33,112 nucleotides of DNA from positions 1 through 33,112 of the forward strand of contig CALWXJ010000002.1 in the NCBI GenBank assembly GCA_944385475.1. Direction: 5' to 3'. Source of the DNA: an uncultured Oscillospiraceae bacterium. GTDB taxonomy: Bacteria; Bacillota; Clostridia; Oscillospirales; Oscillospiraceae. The notes beneath the pieces were generated by a model. It saw nothing but the letters and a program-made list of their open reading frames with translations, was not told the origin of the DNA and ran no database searches. Shown piece after piece: positions 1-15,058 of this stretch (position 1 is the stretch's first letter; each line of letters begins with the position of its first letter). Made by a program: the position numbers and the translations under genes.

Positions 1-241
1 CCACGTGGGCATAGTGACGCTTCTCGGTCTCATACTCCACGTGAGCGGTGTTGATGGTGATGCCGCGCTCCTTCTCCTCGGGAGCCTTGTCGATGGCGTC
101 ATAGGCCTCGAACTGGGCCTTGCCCTGCAGGGACAGCCACTTGGTGATGGCAGCGGTCAGCGTGGTCTTGCCATGGTCGACGTGACCAATGGTGCCGATG
201 TTTACATGGGGCTTGGTTCTCTCAAATTTCTGCTTAGCCAT
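1..241 (-). CDS. tuf: Elongation factor Tu, N-terminal 80 codons (cut by window edge)
   Basis: EF-Tu delivers aminoacyl-tRNA to the ribosome as a GTP complex in the cytoplasm. The visible part starts [20 protein letters not shown] and contains the G1 P-loop (GHVDHGKT, about residues 19-26) and the switch I region ending in RGITIN, both diagnostic of EF-Tu. The ATG at 241-239 follows a good AGGAGG about 6 nt upstream (plus-strand bases 247-254). It is the last visible gene of the L7Ae-rpsL-rpsG-fusA-tuf operon, 101 nt after fusA. The C-terminal 80 percent lies outside the window. Confidence 0.97.
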   Translation of the reverse strand, partial: MAKQKFERTKPHVNIGTIGHVDHGKTTLTAAITKWLSLQGKAQFEAYDAIDKAPEEKERGITINTAHVEYETEKRHYAHV

Positions 242-262
242 TTGATGATCCTCCTATCAAAT

Positions 263-300
263 TACAAAATCACTTTGTAGCGGTGCAACTCAGCACCACT
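263..300 (-). other. Two small hairpins in the fusA-tuf spacer
   Basis: Read on the minus strand, AGTGGTGC/GCACCGCT (279-300, one G-U pair, 6-nt loop) is followed by ACAAA/TTTGT (263-277), just ahead of the tuf ribosome binding site. Neither has a U-tract, so they are not terminators. They may be mRNA stabilising or processing structures between fusA and tuf (inference). Confidence 0.35.
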
Positions 301-342
301 TATTTTACAGGATATTACAGGGAAAATCAATCCCTTTTTCCC

Positions 343-2448
343 TTAGGCCTGGGGCTTGGAGCGGGCGTCCACAATCTTGTCCCGGATATTCTTGGGGATC
401 TCGATATAGTGGCTGGGCTCCATGGTGTACTGGCCGCGGCCCTGGGTGCGGGAACGAAGGTCGGTGGCGTAGCCAAACATCTCCGCCAGGGGCACATGGG
501 CATCGATCTGCTGCGCGCCGGGACGGGCCTCCAGCTTGATGATCTGTCCGCGGCGGGCATTCAAATCGCCGATAACGTCACCCATATATTCGTCGGGGAC
601 AATGACGCTGACCTTCATGATGGGCTCCAGCAGCGTGGGATCCGCCTTGCGCATTGCCTCTTTAAAGGCCATGGAACCGGCGATCTTAAACGCCATTTCA
701 GAGGAGTCCACTTCATGATAGGAGCCATCGTACAACGTGACTTTCACGTCCACCACAGGGAAGCCGGCCACGACGCCGGCGTTCATGGCGCCCTGGATAC
801 CGGCATCCACCGCCGGGATATATTCCTTGGGCACGGCACCGCCCACGATGGCGTTGACAAACTCATAGCCCTTGCCGGACTCGTTGGGCTCCACATGGAT
901 CTTGACATGACCGTACTGGCCCTTACCGCCAGACTGACGGGCATACTTGGTATCCTGATCCACAGCCTTCTTGATGGTCTCCTTGTAGGCCACCTGAGGT
1001 GCGCCTACGTTGGCTTCCACCTTGAACTCCCGGAGCAGGCGATCCACAATGATCTCCAGATGCAGCTCGCCCATGCCGGCGATGATGGTCTGACCCGTTT
1101 CCTCGTCTGTCCAGGTCTTGAAGGTAGGATCCTCCTCCGCCAGCTTCACAAGGCCCATGGTCATCTTCTCCTGGCCTGCCTTAGTCTTGGGCTCGATGGC
1201 CACGCGGATCACGGGCTCGGGGAATTCCATGGACTCGAGAATAATGGGGGCCTTCTCGTCGCACAGGGTATCGCCGGTGGTGGTGTTCTTCAGACCCACA
1301 GCGGCTTCGATATCGCCGGAGAAGACCTCCTCGATATCCTCCCGGTGGTTGGCATGCATCTGCAGGATCCGGCCCATGCGCTCTTTGACATTCTTGGTGC
1401 TGTTGAGCACAGAGGAACCGGTGGTAAGATGGCCGGAATAAACCCGGAAGAAGCTCAGCCGTCCCACATAGGGATCGGTCATGATCTTAAATGCCAGGGC
1501 GGAGAAGGGGGCGTTATCGTCAGCAGGACGCTCGTCCTCCTCCTCAGTTTTGGGATTGATGCCCTTGATGGGAGGAATATCCACAGGGGAGGGCATATAA
1601 TCCACGATGGCATCCAGCATCTTCTGCACGCCCTTATTCTTATAAGAGGTGCCGCAGGTAACAGGCACCATCTCATTGGCGATAGTAGCCTTGCGGATGG
1701 CAGCCCGGATCTTAGCCTGAGGTACCTCCTCGCCGCCCAGATACATCTCCATGATCTCATCATCGAACATGGACACGGCATCCATCAGCTTTTCCCGGTA
1801 CTCAGCGGCCAGGTCCGCCATGTCGGCGGGGATTTCCTCCACCCGCATGTCCTTGCCCAGGTCATCATAGTATACATCGGCGTTCATCTCAATGAGGTCG
1901 ATGATGCCCTTGAAGGTATCCTCCGACCCGATGGGCAGCTGAATGGGCACTGCATTACACTTGAGGCGATCGTCCACCATCCGCAGTACGTTGTAGAAGT
2001 CCGCGCCCATGATGTCCATCTTGTTGACGTAAATCATGCGGGGGACTTTGTACTGGTCGGCCTGGCGCCACACCGTCTCGGACTGGGGTTCCACGCCGCC
2101 CTTGGCGCACAGCACGGTCACAGAGCCGTCCAGCACCCGCAAAGAGCGCTCCACCTCCACGGTGAAGTCCACGTGGCCCGGGGTGTCGATGATGTTGATC
2201 CGGGTCTTGGGAAACTGATTCTTAGAACCGGACCAGTAGCAGGTGGTAGCGGCGGACGTAATGGTAATACCGCGCTCCTGTTCCTGGGCCATCCAGTCCA
2301 TGGTGGCAGTACCATCATGGGTCTCACCGATCTTATAGTTCACGCCGGTGTAGAACAAAATCCGTTCCGTGGTCGTGGTCTTGCCTGCATCGATGTGAGC
2401 CATAATGCCGATATTTCTGGTGTTTTCAAGCGATGTTTTTCTCGGCAT
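343..2448 (-). CDS. fusA: Elongation factor G
   Basis: EF-G is the translocase GTPase that moves tRNA-mRNA through the ribosome and, with RRF, recycles it. The 701-residue product has the usual length. It opens [20 protein letters not shown] and shows G1 ([12 protein letters not shown], about residues 17-28), G3 (DTPGHVDF), G4 (NKMD), then EF-G domains II-V, ending in a KPQA tail. The ATG has an AGGAGA 6-7 nt upstream. It lies 15 nt after rpsG and before tuf, the standard str-operon order. No defect was seen. Confidence 0.98.
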   Translation of the reverse strand: MPRKTSLENTRNIGIMAHIDAGKTTTTERILFYTGVNYKIGETHDGTATMDWMAQEQERGITITSAATTCYWSGSKNQFPKTRINIIDTPGHVDFTVEVERSLRVLDGSVTVLCAKGGVEPQSETVWRQADQYKVPRMIYVNKMDIMGADFYNVLRMVDDRLKCNAVPIQLPIGSEDTFKGIIDLIEMNADVYYDDLGKDMRVEEIPADMADLAAEYREKLMDAVSMFDDEIMEMYLGGEEVPQAKIRAAIRKATIANEMVPVTCGTSYKNKGVQKMLDAIVDYMPSPVDIPPIKGINPKTEEEDERPADDNAPFSALAFKIMTDPYVGRLSFFRVYSGHLTTGSSVLNSTKNVKERMGRILQMHANHREDIEEVFSGDIEAAVGLKNTTTGDTLCDEKAPIILESMEFPEPVIRVAIEPKTKAGQEKMTMGLVKLAEEDPTFKTWTDEETGQTIIAGMGELHLEIIVDRLLREFKVEANVGAPQVAYKETIKKAVDQDTKYARQSGGKGQYGHVKIHVEPNESGKGYEFVNAIVGGAVPKEYIPAVDAGIQGAMNAGVVAGFPVVDVKVTLYDGSYHEVDSSEMAFKIAGSMAFKEAMRKADPTLLEPIMKVSVIVPDEYMGDVIGDLNARRGQIIKLEARPGAQQIDAHVPLAEMFGYATDLRSRTQGRGQYTMEPSHYIEIPKNIRDKIVDARSKPQA

Positions 2449-2463
2449 ACACTTTCTCCTAAC

Positions 2464-2934
2464 TTACCAGCGGAAGTGCGCGAACGCCTTGTTGGCCTCC
2501 GCCTGCTTGTGCATCTCTTCCCGCTTTTTCACGGATGCGCCGGTGTTGTTGGCGGCGTCCATGATCTCACTGGCCAGGCGCTCGGCCATGGTGCGCTCAC
2601 TGCGGGCGCGGGAATAGGTGGTCAGCCACCGCAGAGCCAGTGTGGTGCGGCGAGCGGGACGAACTTCCATAGGCACCTGATAGTTGGCGCCGCCCACGCG
2701 GCGGGCCTTGACCTCCAGGCTGGGCATGACATTCTCCATGGCCTGGGTAAAGACCTCCACGGGGTCTTTGTCGGTCTTCTCCTTCACCTGTTCAAAGGCG
2801 GAGTAGACCACTTTCTGCGCAACACCCTTCTTGCCGTCCAGCATGACGCTGTTGACCAGCTTCGTCACCAGGACGGAGCCGTACACGGGATCGGGCAGAA
2901 CTTCTCTCTTGGGAACATTACCTCTTCTGGGCAC
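2464..2934 (-). CDS. rpsG: 30S ribosomal protein S7, GTG start
   Basis: S7 nucleates assembly of the 30S head by binding the 3' major domain of 16S rRNA. The start chosen is GTG at 2934-2932, giving 156 residues beginning (M)[19 protein letters not shown], exactly the family length and N-terminus. An in-frame ATG 18 nt upstream (2952) would add six residues, but it consists of the Shine-Dalgarno itself (AAGGAGGG). A start there would therefore lack its own ribosome binding site. It is co-directional with rpsL (142-nt spacer) and fusA (15-nt spacer). Confidence 0.97.
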   Translation of the reverse strand: MPRRGNVPKREVLPDPVYGSVLVTKLVNSVMLDGKKGVAQKVVYSAFEQVKEKTDKDPVEVFTQAMENVMPSLEVKARRVGGANYQVPMEVRPARRTTLALRWLTTYSRARSERTMAERLASEIMDAANNTGASVKKREEMHKQAEANKAFAHFRW

Positions 2935-3076
2935 TATGCTTCCCTCCTTCATAATGATTCTATGATCTCATAGGTACTCAAAAGGCGTATCTCAGCCTTC
3001 CGTGGATGCCTGCCAAAGAGGTCTGATCCCGAAGAATCTATATAAACCTATTCGGCAAACCTTCAAAATGGTGTCC

Positions 3077-3493
3077 TTACTTGGACTTGGGGCGCTTGGC
3101 ACCGTACTTGGAGCGGGCCTGCATACGGCCGGAAACACCCTGGGTATCCAGCGTACCACGGATGATGTGGGAACGGACGCCGGGGAGGTCCTTGACACGG
3201 CCGCCGCGGATCATCACCACGGAGTGCTCCTGCAGGGAGTGACCCACACCGGGGATATAAGCGGTGACCTCATAGCCGTTGGTCAGACGCACACGGGCGA
3301 TCTTACGCAGAGCGGAGTTCGGCTTCTTGGGGGTCGCAGTTCTCACAGCGGTGCAGACGCCTCTTTTCTGGGGAGAAGGCAGATCGGTGGTCTTGGTCTT
3401 CAGGGTGTTGAGACCATACTGCAGGGCGGGAGAAGTGGACTTGTAAGTCACCTGCTCTCTTCCTTTACGGACCAGCTGGTTAAAAGTAGGCAT
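3077..3493 (-). CDS. rpsL: 30S ribosomal protein S12
   Basis: S12 sits at the decoding centre of the 30S subunit and controls accuracy. The 138-residue product starts [20 protein letters not shown] and carries the conserved decoding-site motifs [13 protein letters not shown] and [11 protein letters not shown]. The Lys of KKPNS and the second Lys-type site are where streptomycin resistance usually arises (known of the family). The longer reading frame from 3514 only adds the ribosome binding site region AAAGAAAGGAG, so ATG 3493 is preferred. Confidence 0.98.
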   Translation of the reverse strand: MPTFNQLVRKGREQVTYKSTSPALQYGLNTLKTKTTDLPSPQKRGVCTAVRTATPKKPNSALRKIARVRLTNGYEVTAYIPGVGHSLQEHSVVMIRGGRVKDLPGVRSHIIRGTLDTQGVSGRMQARSKYGAKRPKSK

Positions 3494-3548
3494 TGAATTT
3501 CTCCTTTCTTTCATATTTTTGGCAGTTTCTTTGGAAACAGCCTCTTTA

Positions 3549-3584
3549 TTTTTTGCGGAACAGCCGCAGGCTATTCCGAAAAAA
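3549..3584 (-). other. A/T-flanked stem-loop between the L7Ae-like gene and rpsL
   Basis: On the minus strand T6 plus CGGAATAGCC, loop TGC, then GGCTGTTCCG, one bulged C and A6 form a stem of about 16 bp. The U-run precedes the stem and A's follow it, so it is not an intrinsic terminator for this operon. Possible roles are an mRNA-processing site or a regulatory leader of rpsL (inference). Confidence 0.4.
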
Positions 3585-3590
3585 CCAATT

Positions 3591-3851
3591 TTATAAAAGC
3601 GCCACCACAGAGGCGCCCACCGTGATCCGGCAGGCCTGGCCCAACTGAGCCATGGTATAGGCGTCCTCCACGGGAATCCCCGCCCCCGCGCAATTTTCCG
3701 CTACAGGGTCGGTGATGGCAGGGTCGGCATCACAGGCCAAATAGACGCGCTTGGCCCGGCCTTCCCGGATGGCCTTGCGGGACTGCTTGATGCCAATGAC
3801 CTTGTCCCGCGCCTCCAGTTCCTTCATCAGGGGGGGCGTTCCATCTGACAT
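3591..3851 (-). CDS. rplGB: L7Ae/L30e/S12e/Gadd45-family RNA-binding protein (YbxF type)
   Basis: This is a small K-turn RNA-binding protein of the L7Ae family. The standard neighbour between rpoC and rpsL in Firmicutes is YbxF, and this gene occupies that place. The roughly 80-residue core shows the pattern [28 protein letters not shown], here split as KVIGIKQS...AIREGRAK...ACDADP, and ends with the [10 protein letters not shown] strand, matching YbxF. ATG 3851 (86 aa) is preferred over the longer frame from 3914; an AAGGAG lies about 14 nt upstream, a little far, so the internal ATG at MKELEARDK is an alternative. It is the first gene of its operon, after a consensus promoter. Confidence 0.85.
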   Translation of the reverse strand: MSDGTPPLMKELEARDKVIGIKQSRKAIREGRAKRVYLACDADPAITDPVAENCAGAGIPVEDAYTMAQLGQACRITVGASVVALL

Positions 3852-3920
3852 AGAAATCGTGACAACTCCTTCTCGGGAACATGCCTGCTTTGCAAAAAGA
3901 TCTATGCATGACAATGTGCA

Positions 3921-3932
3921 TGGGTATACCCA
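3921..3932. repeat. Perfect 12-bp palindrome TGGGTATACCCA in the operon leader
   Basis: The palindrome lies about 6-17 nt downstream of the expected transcription start of the L7Ae-rpsL operon. Its position would suit an operator or a start-proximal RNA hairpin; no regulator is recognised. Confidence 0.4.
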
Positions 3933-3943
3933 CGCAGATTGAA

Positions 3944-3972
3944 ATTATACCATTGGCGCTTGTATTCGTCAA
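3944..3972 (-). promoter_or_regulatory. Sigma-A promoter of the L7Ae-rpsL-rpsG-fusA-tuf operon
   Basis: On the minus strand -35 TTGACG (3972-3967), a 17-nt spacer and -10 TATAAT (3949-3944) give 11 of 12 consensus bases. The expected start is near 3937, leaving a leader of about 85 nt before the L7Ae-like gene. Together with the rpoC terminator just upstream, it makes this operon independent of rpoBC. Confidence 0.88.
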
Positions 3973-4059
3973 GTGGCTTTTGGGAAGAAAATCATTCTCC
4001 TCCCTGTTTTTTCTGCCATAAAGGGGGGTGGACAGGGCCACCGGAAAAGACCGGGGCGC

Positions 4060-4098
4060 AAAAAGCGCCGGGGCCGCGTGGGATTCGCGGCCCCGGCG
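4060..4098 (-). terminator. Intrinsic terminator after rpoC
   Basis: A perfect 13-bp stem (4066-4078 with 4086-4098, 7-nt loop), almost all G-C, is followed on the minus strand by C and TTTTT (4064-4060). It lies 30 nt past the rpoC stop codon, so most rpoBC transcripts should end here. Confidence 0.92.
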
Positions 4099-4128
4099 TC
4101 CTCCTCTGCAAAAACGGGGAGGTCCTGT

Positions 4129-7923
<3,795 letters not shown>

Positions 7924-7975
7924 TTGGCTGTATCCTCCTTACATGATGCAATGTCGCTTACGGTACGAATCTGCA

Positions 7976-11683
<3,708 letters not shown>

Positions 11684-11880
11684 CTTCTCATTCACCTTTC
11701 TTTTGCCTCTGCGCCCTGTCCGACGGAGAGGGCAGGTTGTTGCTCCAAAACCGGTGGTCAGACCGACACGCTCGGATAGGTTGTTAAATTTATACCCGTT
11801 CGGCTTGCTTTTTTCGGGCAGATGTGCTATCCTCACCATAGTGGTAAAAATGGGTAAATCGCTTCTGCCGATCATATAAG
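11684..11880 (-). other. rpoB leader of about 200 nt with a hairpin at 11713-11733
   Basis: Between the predicted start near 11880 and the rpoB ATG is an untranslated leader. It contains a compact stem, GCCCT/AGGGC plus TCC/GGA around a single mismatch (11713-11733), about 30 nt ahead of rpoB. No U-tract follows, so it is not a terminator. No known riboswitch or L10 leader is recognised. Confidence 0.5.
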
Positions 11881-11886
11881 CGATTT

Positions 11887-11915
11887 ATTTTACCATTTTT
11901 TTTTGCCCATGTCAA
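11887..11915 (-). promoter_or_regulatory. Sigma-A promoter of rpoB-rpoC
   Basis: On the minus strand, -35 TTGACA (11915-11910), a 17-nt spacer containing an A9 tract, and -10 TAAAAT (11892-11887) match 11 of 12 consensus bases. It gives rpoBC its own promoter, apart from any rplJ-rplL transcript. Confidence 0.87.
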
Positions 11916-11972
11916 GGAATAAATGTGAAGATCTTGTCATCTTTTCCTTCTCCAGATTCATAAAAGGCAGTG

Positions 11973-12009
11973 CCGCCGTCCCTTCTTTCAGGAGGGCCGG
12001 CGGTTTTTT
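11973..12009 (+). terminator. Terminator-like hairpin pointing toward the plus strand
   Basis: CCGCCG + CCCTTCT pairs with AGGAGGG + CGGCGG (one mismatch, one G-U), followed by T6 at 12004-12009. No plus-strand gene ends here; it may stop antisense transcription that runs out of the rpoB promoter region. Confidence 0.6.
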
Positions 12010-12050
12010 GCGCCGCCGCACAGATCCCCCCGTCTCTTTCCCCTCAGGCC

Positions 12051-12083
12051 AAAAAAGCCCGGCCATCATCAGATGGCCGGGCT
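12051..12083 (-). terminator. Intrinsic terminator of the 59-residue membrane-protein gene
   Basis: A perfect 12-bp stem (12056-12067 with 12072-12083, loop of 4) is followed on the minus strand by T6. It lies 56 nt past the stop codon at 12139 and separates that gene from rpoB. Confidence 0.9.
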
Positions 12084-12138
12084 TTAAACGGTCTTTCCCA
12101 CAACCGCCCCCAGGCGGCTGCCGCAACGACTCAATTTC

Positions 12139-12318
12139 TTAGTTGTACAGCTCCTCATCTTCGTAGTCGTCATACTCGGACCGGGCTCCCATGCGCTTTT
12201 TCATGCCGCACAGGCCGGTGGCCAAGTCATGCCATCCGCCAATCAGCAGGCAGACCACTGCTGCCAGCGCCAGGCTGGCCCCGATGATCTTCATGACCAT
12301 GCTCGCAGTTTTGCTCAT
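12139..12318 (-). CDS. Small single-pass membrane protein, 59 residues
   Basis: The reading frame ATG 12318 to TAA 12139 encodes a 59-residue protein starting MSKTASMVMKII. A hydrophobic segment (about residues 8-27) is followed by a short basic stretch (KKR, 40-42) and an acidic, Tyr-rich tail (YDDYEDEELYN). It has its own promoter (12365-12393), a GGAGGA ribosome binding site and a strong terminator, which argues that it is a real, separately expressed gene. The family is not recognised. The basic patch after the membrane segment predicts the acidic tail is cytoplasmic (inference). Confidence 0.7.
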   Translation of the reverse strand: MSKTASMVMKIIGASLALAAVVCLLIGGWHDLATGLCGMKKRMGARSEYDDYEDEELYN

Positions 12319-12364
12319 ACATCGTCCTCCTCATCAACAGGCTGTCAATTCCGTGTTTTCTGCT

Positions 12365-12393
12365 ATTATACGCTGCCCGGGGAAATTTTACAA
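12365..12393 (-). promoter_or_regulatory. Promoter of the 59-residue membrane protein
   Basis: On the minus strand TTGTAA (12393-12388), 17 nt, TATAAT (12370-12365). The -10 is perfect and the -35 matches 4 of 6. The leader would be about 40 nt. Confidence 0.7.
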
Positions 12394-12449
12394 GCCCCTT
12401 TCCCTCCGCAGCTCCAAAAGCCCGTTTTTTTGTTCTTCCGGCTCCGGCT

Positions 12450-12674
12450 TCAGCACTCCTCTTCCATCAAAAAAGGAAGGAAGCGCAGCATCAAAGGGAT
12501 ATAAGCTGCCACAAATGCCAGGGATGCCGCCCATGCCGCCTTGCGCCGTTTTCTCCCGGGAACGGCAAGGCCCATGAGTACCCCCATGGCGCACAGACAT
12601 ACCTTTACCAGTGCCAGATCCCGCCAAGTACATACCTGCAAAAAAGAGTCTGCTGCGTCAAAGAGCTTTTTCAT
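12450..12674 (-). CDS. Small two-helix membrane protein, 74 residues
   Basis: ATG 12674 follows GGGGAGGAGG at good spacing; a longer frame from 12716 would precede this site. The product begins MKKLFDAADSFLQVCTWRDL and has two membrane segments (about 22-39 and 47-68) joined by a basic loop GRKRRK. The pattern (MKKLF..A..., TWRDLALVKVCL, small basic loop, YIPLM) resembles a short clostridial family often labelled 'permease of phosphate ABC transporter'. That label is historical and the function is unknown. It lies upstream of the 59-residue protein, with a 131-nt gap containing a new promoter. Confidence 0.72.
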   Translation of the reverse strand: MKKLFDAADSFLQVCTWRDLALVKVCLCAMGVLMGLAVPGRKRRKAAWAASLAFVAAYIPLMLRFLPFLMEEEC

Positions 12675-12742
12675 AGGATCCTCCTCCCCGTGCTCTGTGG
12701 TATCTTCTGCTGCCAAAGCAGCCGGATCTCAAATCTCTTTGC

Positions 12743-12751
12743 ATCATACCA
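12743..12751 (-). promoter_or_regulatory. Possible extended -10 promoter of the 74-residue protein
   Basis: On the minus strand TGG-TATGAT (extended -10) lies about 70 nt ahead of the ATG at 12674. The -35 region (TTTCTT at 17 nt) is poor. Assignment rests on the extended -10 only. Confidence 0.4.
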
Positions 12752-12848
12752 CAATTTTTTTCAAAAAGAAAGTCTGACTTTAAAAAGGACGCAGCCCATG
12801 CCGCTGCTCGGATTCCCCACCCTCTGCGGATTGTTTGTCAGTTCTGGG

Positions 12849-12876
12849 TTGATAATCGGATTTTTGATGTTATGAT
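12849..12876 (+). promoter_or_regulatory. Likely promoter of the GNAT acetyltransferase gene
   Basis: TTGATA (12849-12854), 16-nt spacer, TATGAT (12871-12876). It lies about 65 nt ahead of the ATG in an AT-richer stretch. Confidence 0.55.
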
Positions 12877-12941
12877 TATGGAAAGGCCGTCACAAGGTAT
12901 GGAAGACAGGCCTTCCGAGAAAATACAGGAGGCGCTATACC

Positions 12942-13445
12942 ATGAATTTAAGAAAACTTGAAAAAGGTGACTGCCAGCTGATCTTAAACTGGATGAAGGA
13001 CGAAAGAGAATTTTATATCATCACCGGCGGGACCCTGGGAACTTACCCCATCACCGCCGATGCGCTTTATGACCAGTATGTCAAACAGGAAGATACGCTT
13101 TTGACATTTATAGCAGAAGACCCGGAGCATACGCCGGTGGGCCATTTTGCGCTACGCATCAAGGGTAACGGCAATGATCGCCTCTGCTACGTTGTGGTGG
13201 ATAAGGATAAACGCGGACAGGGCCTTGGCGAAAGCATGGTCAAAGCGGCCTGCAGATACGCCTTTGATGAACGCAAGGCCGAAAAGGTCACCCTTGCCGT
13301 CTTTCAGATCAATGAACCTGCCCTCAACTGCTATAAAAAGATCGGCTTTGACACTGACGGTCCCAACAGCATCTTTGATTTCATGGGCGGCAAAGAGGCG
13401 TGCTATGAGATGGCATTATACCGGCGGCCCAACGAAACGACGTGA
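12942..13445 (+). CDS. GNAT-family N-acetyltransferase
   Basis: The 167-residue product transfers an acetyl group from acetyl-CoA to an amine; the substrate cannot be told. It has the single-domain GNAT layout: N-terminal helices, the motif A pyrophosphate loop RGQGLG (about residues 89-94) after the strand LCYVVVD, then the motif B helix with NEPALNCYKKIGF, typical of the RimI/RimJ-like subgroup. AGGAGG lies about 10 nt ahead of the ATG. The gene is less GC-rich than its neighbours and stands alone with its own promoter, so it may have been acquired (inference). A long palindrome follows. Confidence 0.9.
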   Translation: MNLRKLEKGDCQLILNWMKDEREFYIITGGTLGTYPITADALYDQYVKQEDTLLTFIAEDPEHTPVGHFALRIKGNGNDRLCYVVVDKDKRGQGLGESMVKAACRYAFDERKAEKVTLAVFQINEPALNCYKKIGFDTDGPNSIFDFMGGKEACYEMALYRRPNETT

Positions 13446-13493
13446 TTCAAAGGCTCCCATATTCCATATCCTTGATGTGAAAGAAAGCATACA

Positions 13494-13575
13494 AAAACAC
13501 GGTCCTGTTGCCCTGTGTCTCTTGCTTGACAGCAAACTGTCGATGCCGGACACTTCGGTAACAGGACCGTGTTTT
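13494..13575. repeat. 82-nt imperfect palindrome between convergent genes
   Basis: Outer arms of 19 nt (AAAACACGGTCCTGTT.CC, 13494-13512, with its complement at 13557-13575) differ at one base. Inside are a GTGTC/GACAC pair and a GACAG-CAAA-CTGTC mini-hairpin, giving one rod-like fold. A-tract and T-tract ends make it able to terminate transcription in both directions, which suits its place between the GNAT gene (+) and rlmD (-). A mobile palindromic unit (MITE/REP-like) or a small RNA is also possible. Confidence 0.7.
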
Positions 13576-13657
13576 GTACCGCTCAGGATAGGCCGCTTTC
13601 GTCTCAGATGTCGCCAACGCAAGGTCTTCAGGGCCCAATTTCACATGGATATGGCCA

Positions 13658-15010
13658 TCAGGATGTTTTCCTAACCAAACTGACAACCGTCTCCACATGG
13701 GCCGTGCCGGGGAACATGTCCACCGCAACGGCCCGGACCGCCTCATAGCCAAAGCCGCCGAAGATCTTCACATCCCTTCCCAGGGTGGCCGGATCGCAGG
13801 AGACATACACCGCCCGCTCCGGCGCCATGGCCGCCACAGAGGCGATCACCGCCGGCGCAAGGCCCTTGCGGGGGGGATCCACCGTCACCACCCGGGGCCG
13901 CAGGCCCTGGGATTCCATTCGGGCCGCGGCATCGGCGGCATCCGCGCAGAAAAATTCCACGTTGTCGATGTGGTTGTGCCGGGCATTTTCCCAGGCGTCT
14001 TGAATGGCGGGAGGCACGATCTCCGCCCCAATGGCCCGGCCCGCCCGGCGGGCCAGGCACAGTGTGATGGTCCCCGTCCCGCAGTACAGGTCCAAAGCCG
14101 TGTCCTGCCCATCCAGATCTGCAAACTCCACCGCCTTATCATAGAGCACCTCCGCCTGCTCCCGGTTCACCTGATAAAAGGAGGGCACGGACAGGCGGAA
14201 CTCCAGGCCACAGAGCGTGTCCATCAAATGGTCCTGCCCCCATATGGTGCGATAGCTGTCCCCCAAAATCACGTTGTCCTTTCGGGTGTTGACATTCAGG
14301 ACGACTCCCACCGTCTTGGGGGCAGCAGAGCGGACAAAGGCCACCAGCTCCGGCTCCCGGGGGACCTGGCGCCCATTGGCCACGATGCAGCAAAGGCTCT
14401 GCCCCTGCTGGTTCACCCGGACATACACATGCCGCAGCAGCCCCTTGCCCCGGGCCTCGTCATAGGGGGCGATCTTATAGCGGTGCATCCAGTCCCTTAC
14501 GGCTCCGGCCGTCCGGTCGGATACCTCCGACTGGATGAGGCAGCGGTCCACCGCCACCACCTTGTGGGTCCTGGCCTGAAAAAATCCAATGGTCCCGTCC
14601 GCCCCCACGGGATACTGGCTTTTATTCCGATAGCGCAGGGGATTTTTCGCTCCCAGAATCCCCTCCACGCTCACCCCGCTGCCGCCGATGCGGCGCAGGG
14701 CGTCCTTCACTCGCTGCTCCTTGGCCCACAGTTCCTCGGCATAGCTCACATGCTGGAAGGTACATCCGCCGCAGCGGCCGAAATAGGGGCACTCCGGCAC
14801 CGCCCGCTCCGGCGAGGGGGTACGGATCTTCACGATCTCCCCCGCGGCGGCGTTTTTCATCACCCGGGTGATTTTGATATCCAGGGTCTCTCCCCGGACG
14901 GCACCGGGCACGAACACCACCGTGCCCTCTATTCGGACAATGCCCGCCCCTTCGCTGGAGTAGCCCTCTGCCGTGCCGGTATAGATGCTTTGTTCTCTCA
15001 GCTGTTCCAT
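13658..15010 (-). CDS. rlmD: 23S rRNA (uracil-5-)-methyltransferase, RlmD/RlmCD (RumA) family
   Basis: The enzyme makes 5-methyluridine in 23S rRNA from S-adenosylmethionine. The 450-residue protein has an N-terminal TRAM-like RNA-binding domain (about 5-62), four cysteines placed as the family's [4Fe-4S] ligands (C74, C80, C83, C157), the FYQVN motif (278-282), the SAM loop LDLYCGTGT (307-315) and the catalytic nucleophile C405 in SCDPATLGRD. In Gram-positives one RlmCD enzyme often modifies both U747 and U1939, so the exact target is open. The start ATG has GGGAGGAGA upstream. It lies 48 nt after the beta-CASP gene and is probably co-transcribed with it. Confidence 0.93.
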   Translation of the reverse strand: MEQLREQSIYTGTAEGYSSEGAGIVRIEGTVVFVPGAVRGETLDIKITRVMKNAAAGEIVKIRTPSPERAVPECPYFGRCGGCTFQHVSYAEELWAKEQRVKDALRRIGGSGVSVEGILGAKNPLRYRNKSQYPVGADGTIGFFQARTHKVVAVDRCLIQSEVSDRTAGAVRDWMHRYKIAPYDEARGKGLLRHVYVRVNQQGQSLCCIVANGRQVPREPELVAFVRSAAPKTVGVVLNVNTRKDNVILGDSYRTIWGQDHLMDTLCGLEFRLSVPSFYQVNREQAEVLYDKAVEFADLDGQDTALDLYCGTGTITLCLARRAGRAIGAEIVPPAIQDAWENARHNHIDNVEFFCADAADAAARMESQGLRPRVVTVDPPRKGLAPAVIASVAAMAPERAVYVSCDPATLGRDVKIFGGFGYEAVRAVAVDMFPGTAHVETVVSLVRKTS

Positions 15011-15058
15011 GGCATTCTCTCCTCCCGGGAGACTCCTTTTCGTAAAATCAAGCCGCTT

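Noticed and set aside
283-2973. Long open frame on the plus strand opposite fusA and rpsG (896 codons)
   Set aside because: His/Gly/Leu-rich shadow of GC-rich coding sequence; no family pattern, and the minus strand encodes EF-G and S7.
11684-11875. N-terminal extension of rpoB by 64 codons to ATG 11875
   Set aside because: The ATG lies at the predicted transcription start, the extension does not resemble RpoB, and a proper start with ribosome binding site exists at 11683.
13494-13575. tRNA or known riboswitch in the palindrome
   Set aside because: No acceptor/T-arm consensus or known riboswitch core; a single rod-like fold fits better.
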